Shown in pieces: positions 8,565 through 16,974 of a stretch of DNA of 31,515 bases (position 1 is its first letter; every line of letters starts with the position of its first letter). The notes below the pieces were generated by a model. That model was not told where the DNA came from, did no database searches, and saw only the letters and a program-made list of their open reading frames with translations. The translations under genes and the position numbers were made by a program. This stretch comes from Actinomycetes bacterium (lineage in GTDB: Bacteria; Actinomycetota; Actinomycetes; Actinomycetales; Dermabacteraceae): contig JAEWEZ010000157.1 in NCBI GenBank assembly GCA_023389045.1, positions 1 to 31,515 on the forward strand, given 5' to 3'.

Positions 8565-8857
8565 CTACTCGGCGATGTCCATAACCTCGCCCTCGCCGTG
8601 CTCGATGAGGGCTCGGGGCTTCTCAACCCGCCTCGGAGTAGGCCGCGTCGGTGTGAAGTTCCCTGTCGAGGGCGTATAGATACTCCAGCAGAGTGTGGCC
8701 ACCGTTATCTTCGAAGAAGGCCCTCCCGTTTCTGCCGTTGAGTATTCCGATGACCTCGAAGGCGGAGATCGGCTCGGAGGCCTCGAGCTGGTCGAGTATG
8801 ACTTCGAGCGGCCCCACGAACCACTCACCGTCCCTCCCCTGAAGGAGAAACCCACCG
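8565..8857 (-). pseudogene. Truncated, frameshifted remnant of an unrecognised gene
   Basis: The minus strand from about 8850 to 8629 reads as a coding frame with strongly GC-biased third positions (segments such as WFVGPLEVILDQLEASEP, FEVIGILNGRNGRAFFEDN and HTLLEYLYALDRELHTDAAY). It hits a stop at about 8623, while a second frame, one base off, carries the equally protein-like end RVEKPRALIEHGEGEVMDIAE and stops at 8565. A single-base indel near 8625-8640 would reconcile them. There is no start: the frame runs into the ABC-F gene's RBS and start codon on the other strand, so the 5' part is lost. I do not recognise the family. Together with the 5516-5653 fragment it shows that the region around the RM gene has been rearranged. 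Confidence 0.55.
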
Positions 8858-10690
8858 ATGGCCCATCTGCTCGGCGCCCAAGCACTGCACGTTGCCCTCC
8901 CCGACCGTGTGCTGCTGGAATCGGTGACCCTCGGGATTGATGAGGGCGACCGAATCGGCGTGGTGGGCCGAAACGGTGATGGCAAATCCACTCTGCTGCG
9001 GCTGCTCGCCCGCCAGAGCGAGCCCGATGAAGGGCGCGTGACCGTGCGCGGTGGTGTGCGCGTGGGAGTGCTCGATCAGCAGGACGATGCACGCGAAGGT
9101 GTGAGCGTGCGGATGCGGGTGGTTGGGGACCGTCCCGACCACGAGTGGGCCTCCGATGCGCGAATCCGTGACGTGATGGCCGGTCTGCTCAGCGGCATCG
9201 ACCTGGATGCCGACCTCGCCTCCCTCTCCGGCGGGCAGGTGCGGCGCGTGCACCTCGCGGCACTGCTCGTGGGCGACTGGGATGTGCTGCTGCTCGATGA
9301 GCCGACGAACCACCTGGATGTGGAAGGCATCGCCTGGCTTGCTGAACACCTGCGCAATCGCTGGAGCGCCGGCAGCGGCGGTCTCGTGGTCATCACCCAC
9401 GACCGCTGGTTCCTCGACGCCGTCTGCGCCCGCATGTGGGAGGTGCACGACGGGATCGTCGAGCCCTTCGAGGGTGGCTATGCCGCCTATGTGCTGCAGC
9501 GCGTCGAGCGTGACCGGCAGGCTGCCGCCATCGAAGCTAAGCGCCAGAACCTCATGCGCAAGGAACTGGCCTGGCTGCGCCGCGGCGCCCCGGCACGCAC
9601 CTCGAAACCGAAGTTCCGCATCGAAGCCGCCAATGAACTCATTGCCGCGGAACCGCCGGTGCGTGACACGGTGGCGCTTACCCAGCTCGCCACCTCGCGG
9701 CTCGGTCGCGATGTGATCGACCTGCTCGATGTGGATGCCGGCTACGACGGTACGGCCGTGCTCCAGGACGTCACCGTGCATATCGGCCCCGCCGACCGCA
9801 TCGGCATCCTCGGCCCCAACGGCGCCGGAAAATCCACCCTGCTCGGCCTCATCACCGGCAGCGTGACCCCGATGGCGGGGCGGGTGAAGCGCGGCAAAAC
9901 CGTGACGGTCCGGCAGGTCTCGCAGCGCCTGGAAGGGCTCGCGGAGCATATGGATGAGCGGGTCTCGGATGTGGTGGGCCGCTACCGCACGAGCTACCGC
10001 GCCGGGAAAGATGAGGTGTCCCCCGGGCAGCTTTTGGAGCGTCTCGGGTTTACTGCCGCGCATCAAAAGGTGCAGGTGGGTGCACTCTCGGGTGGGCAGC
10101 AGCGGCGGCTTGACCTGCTGCTGACGCTCCTCGAAGAGCCCAATGTGCTGGTGCTCGATGAGCCCACCAACGATATGGACACCGACATGCTCGCCGCGAT
10201 GGAGGACCTGCTCGATACTTGGCCGGGCCCGCTGCTGGTGGTCTCGCATGACCGGTATCTGCTCGAGCGTGTCACCGATATGCAGTACATGGTTGACGGC
10301 GGGCGTGTGCGGCATCTGCCGGGTGGCGTGGATCAGTATCTGCAGCTGCGAGCGGAGGCGGAGCGTTCCGGCGCGAATACCTCCCGCGGGGCAGGAGCCG
10401 ACGGGCCGGCGGCCGGTCGGGCGGGATCTGATACCTCCGCGGCTGAGGCCGCGGGATCTGGGCTGAGCGGTGCGGAGCGTCGAGCCACCGAAAAGGAAAT
10501 GACCTCTCTGGAGCGGAAGGTCGCGAAGCTGCGCGATAGCGCGGAGGCCGCGAAACAGGCGATGGCCGAGGTGGATCCCTCCGACTACCAGGAGCTGTCG
10601 CGGCGGATGGAAATGGTGCGCGCGCAGGAAGAGGAAGCCGACGCGCTCGAGGAACGCTGGCTAGAACTGTCGATGCTGCTGGAGGACTAA
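8858..10690 (+). CDS. ABC-F family ATP-binding protein (Uup/EttA-like)
   Basis: A 610-residue soluble protein with two ABC ATPase domains and no membrane segment, the hallmark of ABC-F proteins that act on the ribosome (translation factors or antibiotic-resistance proteins). First domain: Walker A GRNGDGKST, signature LSGGQVRR, Walker B LLLDEPTNHLD. Second: GPNGAGKST, LSGGQQRR, LVLDEPTNDMD. A charged linker lies between them (about 215-260; RDRQAAAIEAKRQNLMRKEL). The C-terminus (about 530-610) is a predicted coiled coil like that of Uup. GAAGGAG lies about 10 nt before the ATG. It begins immediately right of the RM island debris. Uup-like housekeeping function is likelier than resistance, but sequence alone does not settle this. 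Confidence 0.95.
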   Translation: MAHLLGAQALHVALPDRVLLESVTLGIDEGDRIGVVGRNGDGKSTLLRLLARQSEPDEGRVTVRGGVRVGVLDQQDDAREGVSVRMRVVGDRPDHEWASDARIRDVMAGLLSGIDLDADLASLSGGQVRRVHLAALLVGDWDVLLLDEPTNHLDVEGIAWLAEHLRNRWSAGSGGLVVITHDRWFLDAVCARMWEVHDGIVEPFEGGYAAYVLQRVERDRQAAAIEAKRQNLMRKELAWLRRGAPARTSKPKFRIEAANELIAAEPPVRDTVALTQLATSRLGRDVIDLLDVDAGYDGTAVLQDVTVHIGPADRIGILGPNGAGKSTLLGLITGSVTPMAGRVKRGKTVTVRQVSQRLEGLAEHMDERVSDVVGRYRTSYRAGKDEVSPGQLLERLGFTAAHQKVQVGALSGGQQRRLDLLLTLLEEPNVLVLDEPTNDMDTDMLAAMEDLLDTWPGPLLVVSHDRYLLERVTDMQYMVDGGRVRHLPGGVDQYLQLRAEAERSGANTSRGAGADGPAAGRAGSDTSAAEAAGSGLSGAERRATEKEMTSLERKVAKLRDSAEAAKQAMAEVDPSDYQELSRRMEMVRAQEEEADALEERWLELSMLLED

Positions 10691-10705
10691 GCGCCTGCGG
10701 GCGCT
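10690..10705 (+). terminator. Short hairpin at the end of the ABC-F gene
   Basis: AGCGCC and GGCGCT pair around a 4-nt loop starting at the last base of the stop codon. There is no U-tract, so this is a weak terminator candidate. The remaining 125 nt before the MFS gene hold no other clear feature. Confidence 0.3.
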
Positions 10706-10830
10706 AGAGGTCGAGTGGCGCCCTTCGGGTGATGACCCGGTGTGTGTCATCCCGTGGGATCTCCCCTCGTGTGTCATACGCCGTCACGAACCTTGCGGCG
10801 CCTCCCCCGCGTCGGCGCAGGATCGCCCCC

Positions 10831-12438
10831 ATGTCCCACAGCACGACACCTCCTCCAGGCACCCACTCCCCCGGTGCGCACCCCGTCGGCACCAGCCCCG
10901 TCGGCACCACCAGTGACGGTGCTACTTCGCAGAGCACTGACGACGCAGCACCGCTGCGTATTCGCTCTGCCGCCGATGTGCACCGCGTCCTCGCCGCCAA
11001 AGGCTCCCAGCATCCCCGCGCCCGCGGGATCATCCTGCTGGCCCTCGGCGGGATCTTCATGGACGCCTACGACTTCTCCTCCATCGCTTTCGGCATCACC
11101 GCCATCCGTGAACAGTTCGGGCTGAATGGATTCATGACAGGTCTCGTCAACGCCTCGATCATGATCGGCGCCGTGGTGGGAGCCCTCGCCGGCGGACACC
11201 TCGTGGACCGTTTCGGCCGCTATCGCCTCTTCATGGCCGACATGGTCTTCTTCGTCGTGGCCGCGATCGGCTGCGCCCTTGCCCCCGAAGAGTGGACCCT
11301 CATCTTCTTCCGCTTCCTGATGGGCATCGGAGTGGGGCTCGATATCCCCGTGGCCATGGCCTTCCTCGCCGAGTTCTCCAAACTGCGTGGACGCGGCAGC
11401 CGCTCGCAGCGTGTCGGCGCCTGGTCGGCCGCCTGGTATTTCGCCACCGGCGTGGGCTACCTGATCGTGCTCGCCTGCTACCTGCTGCTCCCGGATGCAC
11501 ATCAGCAGCATCTGTGGCGCATCGTGGTCGGTTTCGGTGCCGTTCCCGCCCTGATCGTGCTGCTGGTGCGGCGGCGGTACATGGCGGAGTCCCCGCAATG
11601 GCTCGCCGATCAGGGCGATCTGACTGGCGCCGCGCAGGTGCTGCGCAGCCACTACGGCATCAACGCCGTCGTGGACCGCGCACCGCAGCCCGCCGAGGCC
11701 CGCGGCGGCGCACGCCTCGCAGACATTTCGCAGCTCTTCTCGCCCCGCTACCGCAAGCGCACCATCGCGGCGCTGTGCGTCTCGGTGTTCTCCACCTTTG
11801 GGTACAACGCGGTCGCCTACGGCACCCCGCTGATCGTCTCGACCCTCTTCCAGCAGGGACCGCTCATCACGATCCTCTCCGCGCTCGTCGTGAACCTCTG
11901 CTTTGGCCTCGCCGGTGGTCTGCTTGCCATCGTCGTGATCGAACGCTTCGGCTCGCGTCGCGTCACCCTGGTCGGATTTGCTCTGCAGGCAGCGGCTCTG
12001 CTGGTCCTCGCGGTTCTCGGCGTGCCCTCCAGCGCTCTGGTGCTGATCGCGGTGACCATGATCGCCGTGTTCATGTTCGCGCAGGGCTTCGGCCCGGGAG
12101 CGAACCTCATGAACTACGCGACCCTCTCTTACCCCACGCGACTGCGCGGCATCGGGGTCGGCTTCAATCAGGGAACGCTGCGTGCCTTCTCGATCGTGTC
12201 CCTGCTGACCTTCCCGATCCTCACCACGAGCCTCGGCACCGGGGTGTTCTGGGTGGTCGCGCTGGCACCGCTCGCGGGCTTCATCGCGCTACTGCTGAAC
12301 CGTTGGGATCCGACGGGCCACGATGCCGATGTGGAAGCGGCCGCCGATGAGGCCGCGCGCACGGCCGGGGCAGCCCAGGGCGCACCCGCGGCAGAACCCG
12401 CCACAGCCGCGGCGGCGGCAGGGGTCAGCTCTCGCTGA
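10831..12438 (+). CDS. MFS transporter, sugar/metabolite porter type
   Basis: A 535-residue integral membrane protein with about 12 transmembrane segments in two six-helix halves. The first half has the MFS loop motif GGHLVDRFGRYR and the second the equivalent VIERFGSRR; RYMAESPQWL at the end of the first half is the PES(P)xWL signature of the sugar-porter/metabolite:H+ symporter branch. The N-terminal 40 residues are a Pro/Thr/Gly-rich cytoplasmic tail and the C-terminus is Ala-rich. ATG 10831 is chosen with AGGA 8 nt upstream; an upstream in-frame ATG at 10729 would add a basic, non-conserved extension. Its 3' end overlaps ispE tail-to-tail by 14 nt. Substrate unknown; proton-driven uptake of an organic acid, aromatic compound or sugar is possible. 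Confidence 0.88.
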   Translation: MSHSTTPPPGTHSPGAHPVGTSPVGTTSDGATSQSTDDAAPLRIRSAADVHRVLAAKGSQHPRARGIILLALGGIFMDAYDFSSIAFGITAIREQFGLNGFMTGLVNASIMIGAVVGALAGGHLVDRFGRYRLFMADMVFFVVAAIGCALAPEEWTLIFFRFLMGIGVGLDIPVAMAFLAEFSKLRGRGSRSQRVGAWSAAWYFATGVGYLIVLACYLLLPDAHQQHLWRIVVGFGAVPALIVLLVRRRYMAESPQWLADQGDLTGAAQVLRSHYGINAVVDRAPQPAEARGGARLADISQLFSPRYRKRTIAALCVSVFSTFGYNAVAYGTPLIVSTLFQQGPLITILSALVVNLCFGLAGGLLAIVVIERFGSRRVTLVGFALQAAALLVLAVLGVPSSALVLIAVTMIAVFMFAQGFGPGANLMNYATLSYPTRLRGIGVGFNQGTLRAFSIVSLLTFPILTTSLGTGVFWVVALAPLAGFIALLLNRWDPTGHDADVEAAADEAARTAGAAQGAPAAEPATAAAAAGVSSR

Positions 12439-13357
12439 TCACCCGCGCCCCCGGCACCGGGCCCGTGCACACCAGGCATTCCGCCTGGGGGTGTGCGGGC
12501 CCGAATGCTTCGCGCAGGCTCTGCCCGTGCTCGGCAGCGCGCACCAGGGCGGCAAGGGTCGGCCCCGAACCAGAGATCACCGCGGCGAGCGCCCCGGCTT
12601 CCATCAGACCCTCCAGCAACGGCCCCAGCTCAGGGGACAGCCGGAGAGCGGGGGCGTGCAGGTCATTAGCGAGGCTGGCAGCAATCGCGGGCAGGTCCCC
12701 CGCGCCGAGGGCCGCAATCTGTGCGGCATCCGGGGTGGGGATGGTGGGCACGACGGTGCCGGACTGCTCCGCGATCTCGTCAAAGACCGTAAAGACCTGC
12801 GGGGTGGAGAGGTGCCCACCGGGGGCGACGAGCAGCCAGGTGAGCACCTCGGCGGTGTGAATCGCCTGCAGTTCAGTGCCGTTACCGGTGCCGAGGGCGG
12901 TGCCTCCATGGAGGGCGAAGGGAACATCGGCGCCAAGGCGCGCCCCGAAGGCGGCGAGGTCCTCGGCAGAGAGGCCGAGCCCCCACAGGCGGTTCAAGGC
13001 CACGAGGGCGGCTGCGGCATCAGCCGATCCGCCGCCCATTCCGCCGGCGATCGGCACTCGCTTCTCGATATGCAGCTCGGCGCCGGCGCGAACCCCGCAT
13101 TCTGTGCGCAGCAGATCGGCGGCGCGCAGGGCCAGGTTTGTTCCGTCGGTCGGCACCTCACCACGCACATGGGAGGTGACGGTGAGGCTCAAACGGTTGG
13201 TGTCTGTGGCGCTCGCGGTGATGGTTTCCAGGAGGTCTACCGCCTGGAAGACGGTGGCGAGGGCGTGGTAGCCGCGCTCATCACGCCCGCCCACGCGCAG
13301 GGACAGGTTGATTTTGCCGGGGGCGGTGGCGGTTACCCGGGTGAGTGCGGGGCTCAT
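12425..13357 (-). CDS. ispE: 4-diphosphocytidyl-2-C-methyl-D-erythritol kinase
   Basis: IspE phosphorylates CDP-methylerythritol in the MEP pathway to isoprenoids. The 310-residue GHMP kinase shows the N-terminal APGKINLSLRV, the glycine-rich ATP loop PIAGGMGGGSADAAAAL and the C-terminal ISGSGPTLAAL motif. Its start codon overlaps the rsmA stop by 4 nt (ATGA), so it is the third gene of a tatD-rsmA-ispE operon, a conserved actinobacterial order. Its end overlaps the convergent MFS gene by 14 nt, leaving no room for a terminator between them. Confidence 0.97.
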   Translation of the reverse strand: MSPALTRVTATAPGKINLSLRVGGRDERGYHALATVFQAVDLLETITASATDTNRLSLTVTSHVRGEVPTDGTNLALRAADLLRTECGVRAGAELHIEKRVPIAGGMGGGSADAAAALVALNRLWGLGLSAEDLAAFGARLGADVPFALHGGTALGTGNGTELQAIHTAEVLTWLLVAPGGHLSTPQVFTVFDEIAEQSGTVVPTIPTPDAAQIAALGAGDLPAIAASLANDLHAPALRLSPELGPLLEGLMEAGALAAVISGSGPTLAALVRAAEHGQSLREAFGPAHPQAECLVCTGPVPGARVISES

Positions 13358-14319
13358 ACCGGGGCTCCCTCACGGGGCGCGGGGGAATCGAGGGAGGCCA
13401 GACGGGCCCGCGCCACGGCAAGGAACTCGTGGACGTCCAGGGTTTCGCCCCGACGGGTCGGGTCGATCCCGGCCGAGCGCAGCAGTTCTTCGGAGGCAGC
13501 ACCGGAACCGGCGAGGGAAGAGAGGGCCGCGCGGAGGGTTTTGCGGCGCTGCGCAAAGGCTGCGTCGATGATCGTGAAGGTTTCGCGCCGCTCCTCTTCC
13601 GTGCCGAGGGGCTCATCCCGGCGGGAGAGGGTCACGAGAGCCGAATCGACATTCGGGACCGGCCAAAACACCTGACGGGAGATCTTCCCGGCATGCTCAG
13701 CGCTGCCGTACCAGGCGGCTTTCACACTCGGGGCGCCGTACACCCGCGAACCGGGGCCGGCGGCGAGACGATCAACCACCTCGGACTGCACCATCACCAG
13801 CGCACTGCGGAGGTTTTCGAAGCGTTCGAAGAGAGTGAGCAGGATCGGGGTGGCCACGTTGTAGGGCAGGTTAGCGACGAGTTTGGTGGGGGCTCCCGCC
13901 CGCGGAAGCTCGGGCAGTTCCGTCACGGCGAGCGCATCGGCATGAACCAGACGGAAACGCTCCTCGCTCACCCCGCGTGCCATCAGGGTCTGCGGCAGGA
14001 GCGCGGCGAGACCGCGATCCAGTTCGATGGCGGACACATCCGCGCCGGCCTCCAGGAGACCGAGGGTGAGGGACCCGAGTCCCGGCCCGACCTCGAGAAC
14101 GGCCTCCCCGGGGCGGATTGCGGCCCGCTCCACGATGGCGCGCACCGTGTTGGGGTCGATCACAAAGTTCTGGCCGCGCTGCTTGGAGGGGCGGATACCG
14201 GCGAAGTCGGCTCGCTCTCGGATATCGCGGGCGCTCAGCAGCATCGCGTCAGCTGTTCCGGCCAACGGCGTGGTGGTTCCTGCAGGCTGCTGCTTCGCCT
14301 CTGCGGGGTAGTCGTTCAT
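13354..14319 (-). CDS. rsmA: 16S rRNA (adenine1518-N6/adenine1519-N6)-dimethyltransferase
   Basis: RsmA/KsgA dimethylates two adjacent adenines in helix 45 of 16S rRNA late in 30S assembly. Motifs are SKQRGQNFVIDPNTV, the SAM-binding VLEVGPGLGSLT and the catalytic NLPYNVATP. I take the ATG at 14319 (321 residues) because it overlaps the tatD stop as ATGA; an in-frame GTG at 14331 is the alternative. The first 30 residues or so before the core are a non-conserved extension. It overlaps ispE at its 3' end by 4 nt, so all three genes are probably translationally coupled. Loss of this enzyme is known to give kasugamycin resistance in other bacteria. Confidence 0.97.
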   Translation of the reverse strand: MNDYPAEAKQQPAGTTTPLAGTADAMLLSARDIRERADFAGIRPSKQRGQNFVIDPNTVRAIVERAAIRPGEAVLEVGPGLGSLTLGLLEAGADVSAIELDRGLAALLPQTLMARGVSEERFRLVHADALAVTELPELPRAGAPTKLVANLPYNVATPILLTLFERFENLRSALVMVQSEVVDRLAAGPGSRVYGAPSVKAAWYGSAEHAGKISRQVFWPVPNVDSALVTLSRRDEPLGTEEERRETFTIIDAAFAQRRKTLRAALSSLAGSGAASEELLRSAGIDPTRRGETLDVHEFLAVARARLASLDSPAPREGAPV

Positions 14320-15305
14320 GCGGCCGGCCACCCGTACACCTCGCGGGTGGTCGCCGCCACCTTCCGGCAGGCCTCCTCAAGGCTCACCCCGGCCGAGTCG
14401 GCAATCTGCGCCATCGTCAGTGGGATCAGGTAGGAGGAGTTCGGGCGGCCGCGATACGGCACCGGGGTCAGGAAGGGTGCATCGGTTTCGACCATCACCC
14501 GGTCGATTCCCACCTCGGCGAGGGCTTCGCGCAGGTTGCTCGCGTTTTTGAAGGTGACGGTGCCGGCGAAGGAGAGGTAGAAGCCGCGGTCCACGCAGGC
14601 GCGAGCGAACTCTGCATCGCCGGAGAAGCAGTGCAGGACGGTGCGTTCCGGGGCGCCGTCGGCGTCGAGCACGTCGAGCACGTCCTGGTGGGCGTCACGG
14701 TCGTGGATCTGCATCGGCAGGCCGGTTTCTTTGGCGAGCGCGATATGCGCGCGGAAGGATTCGATCTGGGCCGTGCGCGCCTGCTCGTTTTTGCGGGAGG
14801 TGCGGAACCAGTCCAGGCCCGTCTCCCCCACCACGACCATGCCGGGGCCGCGCACGAGACGGTCAACCTCTGCAATCGCCTCATCGAGCGGGATCATCGG
14901 ATTGCCGTCGTGATCGGTGCCGCGGGCGTGAAGTGCAGCCTCATTGGGGTGGATCGCCACGCCGCCGCGCAGGCTCGCGGGGCAGGCCGCGGAGGCGAGC
15001 AGACGGGCGGTCCAGGCGATCGCATCTATGTCGGACCCGATGGTGATCATCCCTTCGATCCCGCTGGCGGCGGCACGCTCCACGTGATCGTGCACGCTCA
15101 GTTCCTCATCGCCGTCGGCAAAGTCGAGGTGGCAGTGGTTATCCACGACGGGCAGCGGCAGCGGCTGCGGGGCTGGCGGCCAGGAGCGGTCGCGGGAGCG
15201 GCGCTGCGGATCAATGTCCTCGCGCGAACGCAGCGGTGTGGTGGCAGCGGTAGGCTCCTGCGCGGCGGCAGGCTGCTCCGTCATGGGGCGGGATGCATCA
15301 GGCAT
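14316..15305 (-). CDS. tatD: TatD family metal-dependent DNase/hydrolase
   Basis: A 329-residue TIM-barrel hydrolase of the TatD/YcfH family (3'-5' exonuclease or DNA-repair-type nuclease). Metal ligands are visible: NHCHLDF (H-x-H), the Glu in GETGLDWF, His in QIHDRDAH and HCFSGDAEFA, and the Asp in METDAPFLTP. About 55 non-conserved residues rich in Pro and Arg precede the barrel. ATG 15305 is chosen because TACGAT lies 6 nt upstream, a leaderless arrangement; the open frame extends to 15353. It is the first gene of the tatD-rsmA-ispE operon and diverges from rpmF. Confidence 0.95.
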   Translation of the reverse strand: MPDASRPMTEQPAAAQEPTAATTPLRSREDIDPQRRSRDRSWPPAPQPLPLPVVDNHCHLDFADGDEELSVHDHVERAAASGIEGMITIGSDIDAIAWTARLLASAACPASLRGGVAIHPNEAALHARGTDHDGNPMIPLDEAIAEVDRLVRGPGMVVVGETGLDWFRTSRKNEQARTAQIESFRAHIALAKETGLPMQIHDRDAHQDVLDVLDADGAPERTVLHCFSGDAEFARACVDRGFYLSFAGTVTFKNASNLREALAEVGIDRVMVETDAPFLTPVPYRGRPNSSYLIPLTMAQIADSAGVSLEEACRKVAATTREVYGWPAA

Positions 15306-15311
15306 AGGTCC

Positions 15312-15317
15312 ATCGTA
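15312..15317 (-). promoter_or_regulatory. -10 box for leaderless tatD operon mRNA
   Basis: TACGAT on the minus strand ends 6 nt before the tatD ATG, with no Shine-Dalgarno. The tatD-rsmA-ispE transcript would start at or near the start codon. Confidence 0.5.
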
Positions 15318-15499
15318 GAGACCGTGGGCGGTGGCACAGGTCACGGCTCGCAAGGTGCCATGGAGAGAGAACCTGTGGCAGAATGTTGCGTCGTTGCGCG
15401 TGCCTTGGCGCGCCCGCGAGGCCCCTGTGGTGGCCCCGGGCCGGCGCCGAGATCACACCGACACCCGATCCATGTCCCGGACCGTCAAGGAGCGTTCCC

Positions 15500-15670
15500 A
15501 TGGCAGTGCCCAAGTTTAAGATGTCCCGGGCTCGCACCCGGTCCCGCCGCTCGCAGTGGAAGGCGAACAACGCCGACCTCGTGCAGGTCACCGTTCGTGG
15601 CCGCACCGCGCAGGTGCCGCGCCGTCTGGCCAAGGCCTACCAGCGTGGCCTGCTGCAGATCGACGACTGA
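15500..15670 (+). CDS. rpmF: 50S ribosomal protein L32
   Basis: L32 is a small basic protein of the large ribosomal subunit. The 56-residue product begins MAVPKFKMSRARTRSRRSQW, the typical L32 start, and has no zinc-binding cysteine pairs, so it is the Cys-less form. AAGGAG lies 7 nt upstream of the ATG, and a very strong terminator follows the stop by 22 nt, so rpmF is probably monocistronic. The 194 nt shared with divergent tatD hold the promoters of both; I could assign only the tatD -10 with confidence. Confidence 0.97.
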   Translation: MAVPKFKMSRARTRSRRSQWKANNADLVQVTVRGRTAQVPRRLAKAYQRGLLQIDD

Positions 15671-15692
15671 GTCGACTCAGCCCCCAGCATTC

Positions 15693-15731
15693 TTCGAGCC
15701 CCCGGCAACACGCCGGGGGCTCGAACTTTTT
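15693..15731 (+). terminator. Intrinsic terminator of rpmF
   Basis: A perfect 14-bp GC-rich stem (15693-15706 against 15712-15725) with loop AACAC is followed by CTTTTT. This is the clearest rho-independent terminator in the window, including a U-tract. Confidence 0.93.
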
Positions 15732-15736
15732 GGTCT

Positions 15737-15983
15737 CTACATCTCCTTGGCGGACTGAGCGGCCGTGCTCTGCATCTCCTGGATGCATGGCGATCACTTC
15801 ACTCGGAATCTGCGCAGGCACGCTGTTCCAGCGTCGGCGCTGGCGCGTCCCCTGAGCGGTCTGCCACGGAATGTCGAAGGACGTCGGTTCCCGGAGCCCA
15901 TCCACGAGATACACCCGCGAGATTCGCTGATCCCTGTTGACGGCGTAGTCGCCCAGGCCCAGCCCATCCTCGTACTCGACCAC
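15737..15983 (-). pseudogene. Small frameshifted gene downstream of rsmI, family unknown
   Basis: From a GTG at 15983 (GAGGG 9 nt upstream) the minus strand encodes about 65 residues with strongly GC-biased third positions (segments MVEYEDGLGLGDYAVN, ISRVYLVDGLREPTSFDIPW, RWNSVPAQIPSEVIAM). The frame then runs on through the rpmF terminator and antisense to rpmF, which is implausible. Removing one C at about 15785 switches into a frame ending IQEMQSTAAQSAKEM and a TAG at 15737, just short of the terminator. That restored product would be about 82 residues. So either a recent single-base insertion inactivated it or the sequence has an error here. I recognise no family. It follows rsmI by 62 nt on the same strand. 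Confidence 0.55.
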
Positions 15984-16045
15984 AACGGTGCACCCTCAGG
16001 AGTGTCGAGAAAGCGGCAACCGCTATCGCCGCTGCATCACCGCTG

Positions 16046-16903
16046 TTATCTCGACGGGTTTTCCTTCCTCGCCGCGAGGGCCTGCTCGTACAGATCGCGG
16101 GCACTGACGCCCTTCACGGAGGCCGCCACGTTCTTGGCGGCATCTTTCAGCCGCTCCCCCGCAGCCGCCCGATCGAGCACGGCCTGGAGATGGTCCTCGG
16201 CCGATTCCTGCCCCGGTTCCGCACCGGCCACCACAATCGCGATCTCCCCCAGCACCTCGGTATGCGCGGCCCAGTCGCGCAGCTCAGCGAGGCTGCCGCG
16301 CAGCACCTCTTCATGGGTTTTCGTCAGCTCCCGGGCAACGGCGGCGGGGCGATCCGCACCGAAGGCTTCGGCCATCGCGGCGAGGGTTGCCGCGGTGCGG
16401 CGCGGGGATTCAAAGAAGACGAGGGTGCGTTCCTCACCGGCCAGGGCAGCCATGGCGGTGGCCCGTCGGCCCTCCTTGCGGGGCAGGAAACCCTCAAAAC
16501 AGAAGCGATCCGGGGCAAGGCCCGAGGCGGCAAGTGCCGTGAGCACAGCGGAAGGACCAGGGAAGACCCGCACCGGATACCCCTCCTGCACCGCGGCCTG
16601 CACAGCGCGGTAGCCCGGATCCGAGACCACCGGCATGCCCGCATCCGTCACCACGAGCACCCGCTGCCCCTCCTGGAGAGCCTCCAGCAGACGCCCGGTG
16701 CGCTCGACCTCATTGTGCTCGTGATACGAGATGACCTTCCCCTGCATCGTGACCTCAAGGTCCGAGCAAAGACGATGCAGCCGGCGCGTGTCCTCTGCCG
16801 CGATCAGATCCGCCTGCTCCAGAGCCCGCACCAAACGCACCGAGGCATCCAAGGGGTTACCGATCGGAGTGGCGGCAAGGGTCAGGGTTCCAGGCTCAAG
16901 CAT
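16046..16903 (-). CDS. rsmI: 16S rRNA (cytidine1402-2'-O)-methyltransferase
   Basis: RsmI methylates the ribose of C1402 in the ribosomal decoding centre. The 285-residue protein has the tetrapyrrole-methylase fold signatures: LTLAATPIGNPLDASVR at the N-terminus, AAEDTRR, SYHEHNE, VTDAGMPVVSDPGYR and FPGPSAVLTALAASGL, plus FFESPRR. The ATG at 16903 has no Shine-Dalgarno but a TAGCAT box 6 nt upstream, indicating a leaderless mRNA. It diverges from the PMT gene across a 77-bp intergenic region, a pairing common in actinobacteria. Confidence 0.97.
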   Translation of the reverse strand: MLEPGTLTLAATPIGNPLDASVRLVRALEQADLIAAEDTRRLHRLCSDLEVTMQGKVISYHEHNEVERTGRLLEALQEGQRVLVVTDAGMPVVSDPGYRAVQAAVQEGYPVRVFPGPSAVLTALAASGLAPDRFCFEGFLPRKEGRRATAMAALAGEERTLVFFESPRRTAATLAAMAEAFGADRPAAVARELTKTHEEVLRGSLAELRDWAAHTEVLGEIAIVVAGAEPGQESAEDHLQAVLDRAAAGERLKDAAKNVAASVKGVSARDLYEQALAARKENPSR

Positions 16904-16909
16904 GGGTTC

Positions 16910-16915
16910 ATGCTA
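16910..16915 (-). promoter_or_regulatory. -10 box for leaderless rsmI mRNA
   Basis: TAGCAT on the minus strand ends 6 nt before the rsmI ATG. The surrounding GCCTAGCATGA is identical to that at the divergent pmt promoter (16966-16976, plus strand). Confidence 0.6.
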
Positions 16916-16968
16916 GGCGCCCTCCCGGTGCTCCCCCGCCGCAGCCCACTCCCGCGCAGACCATGGCC

Positions 16969-16974
16969 TAGCAT
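16969..16974 (+). promoter_or_regulatory. -10 box for leaderless pmt mRNA
   Basis: TAGCAT ends 6 nt before the GTG start at 16981, and no Shine-Dalgarno is present. It mirrors the rsmI promoter on the opposite strand. Confidence 0.6.

Noticed and set aside
8825..10315. 496-codon minus-strand frame over the ABC-F gene
   Set aside because: Antisense shadow of a gene with complete ATPase motifs; His-rich composition is typical of such shadows.
15306..15499. Regulatory RNA or Zur-type control upstream of rpmF
   Set aside because: I saw no convincing dyad or riboswitch-like fold, and this L32 lacks the zinc cysteines whose loss or gain is linked to such control.
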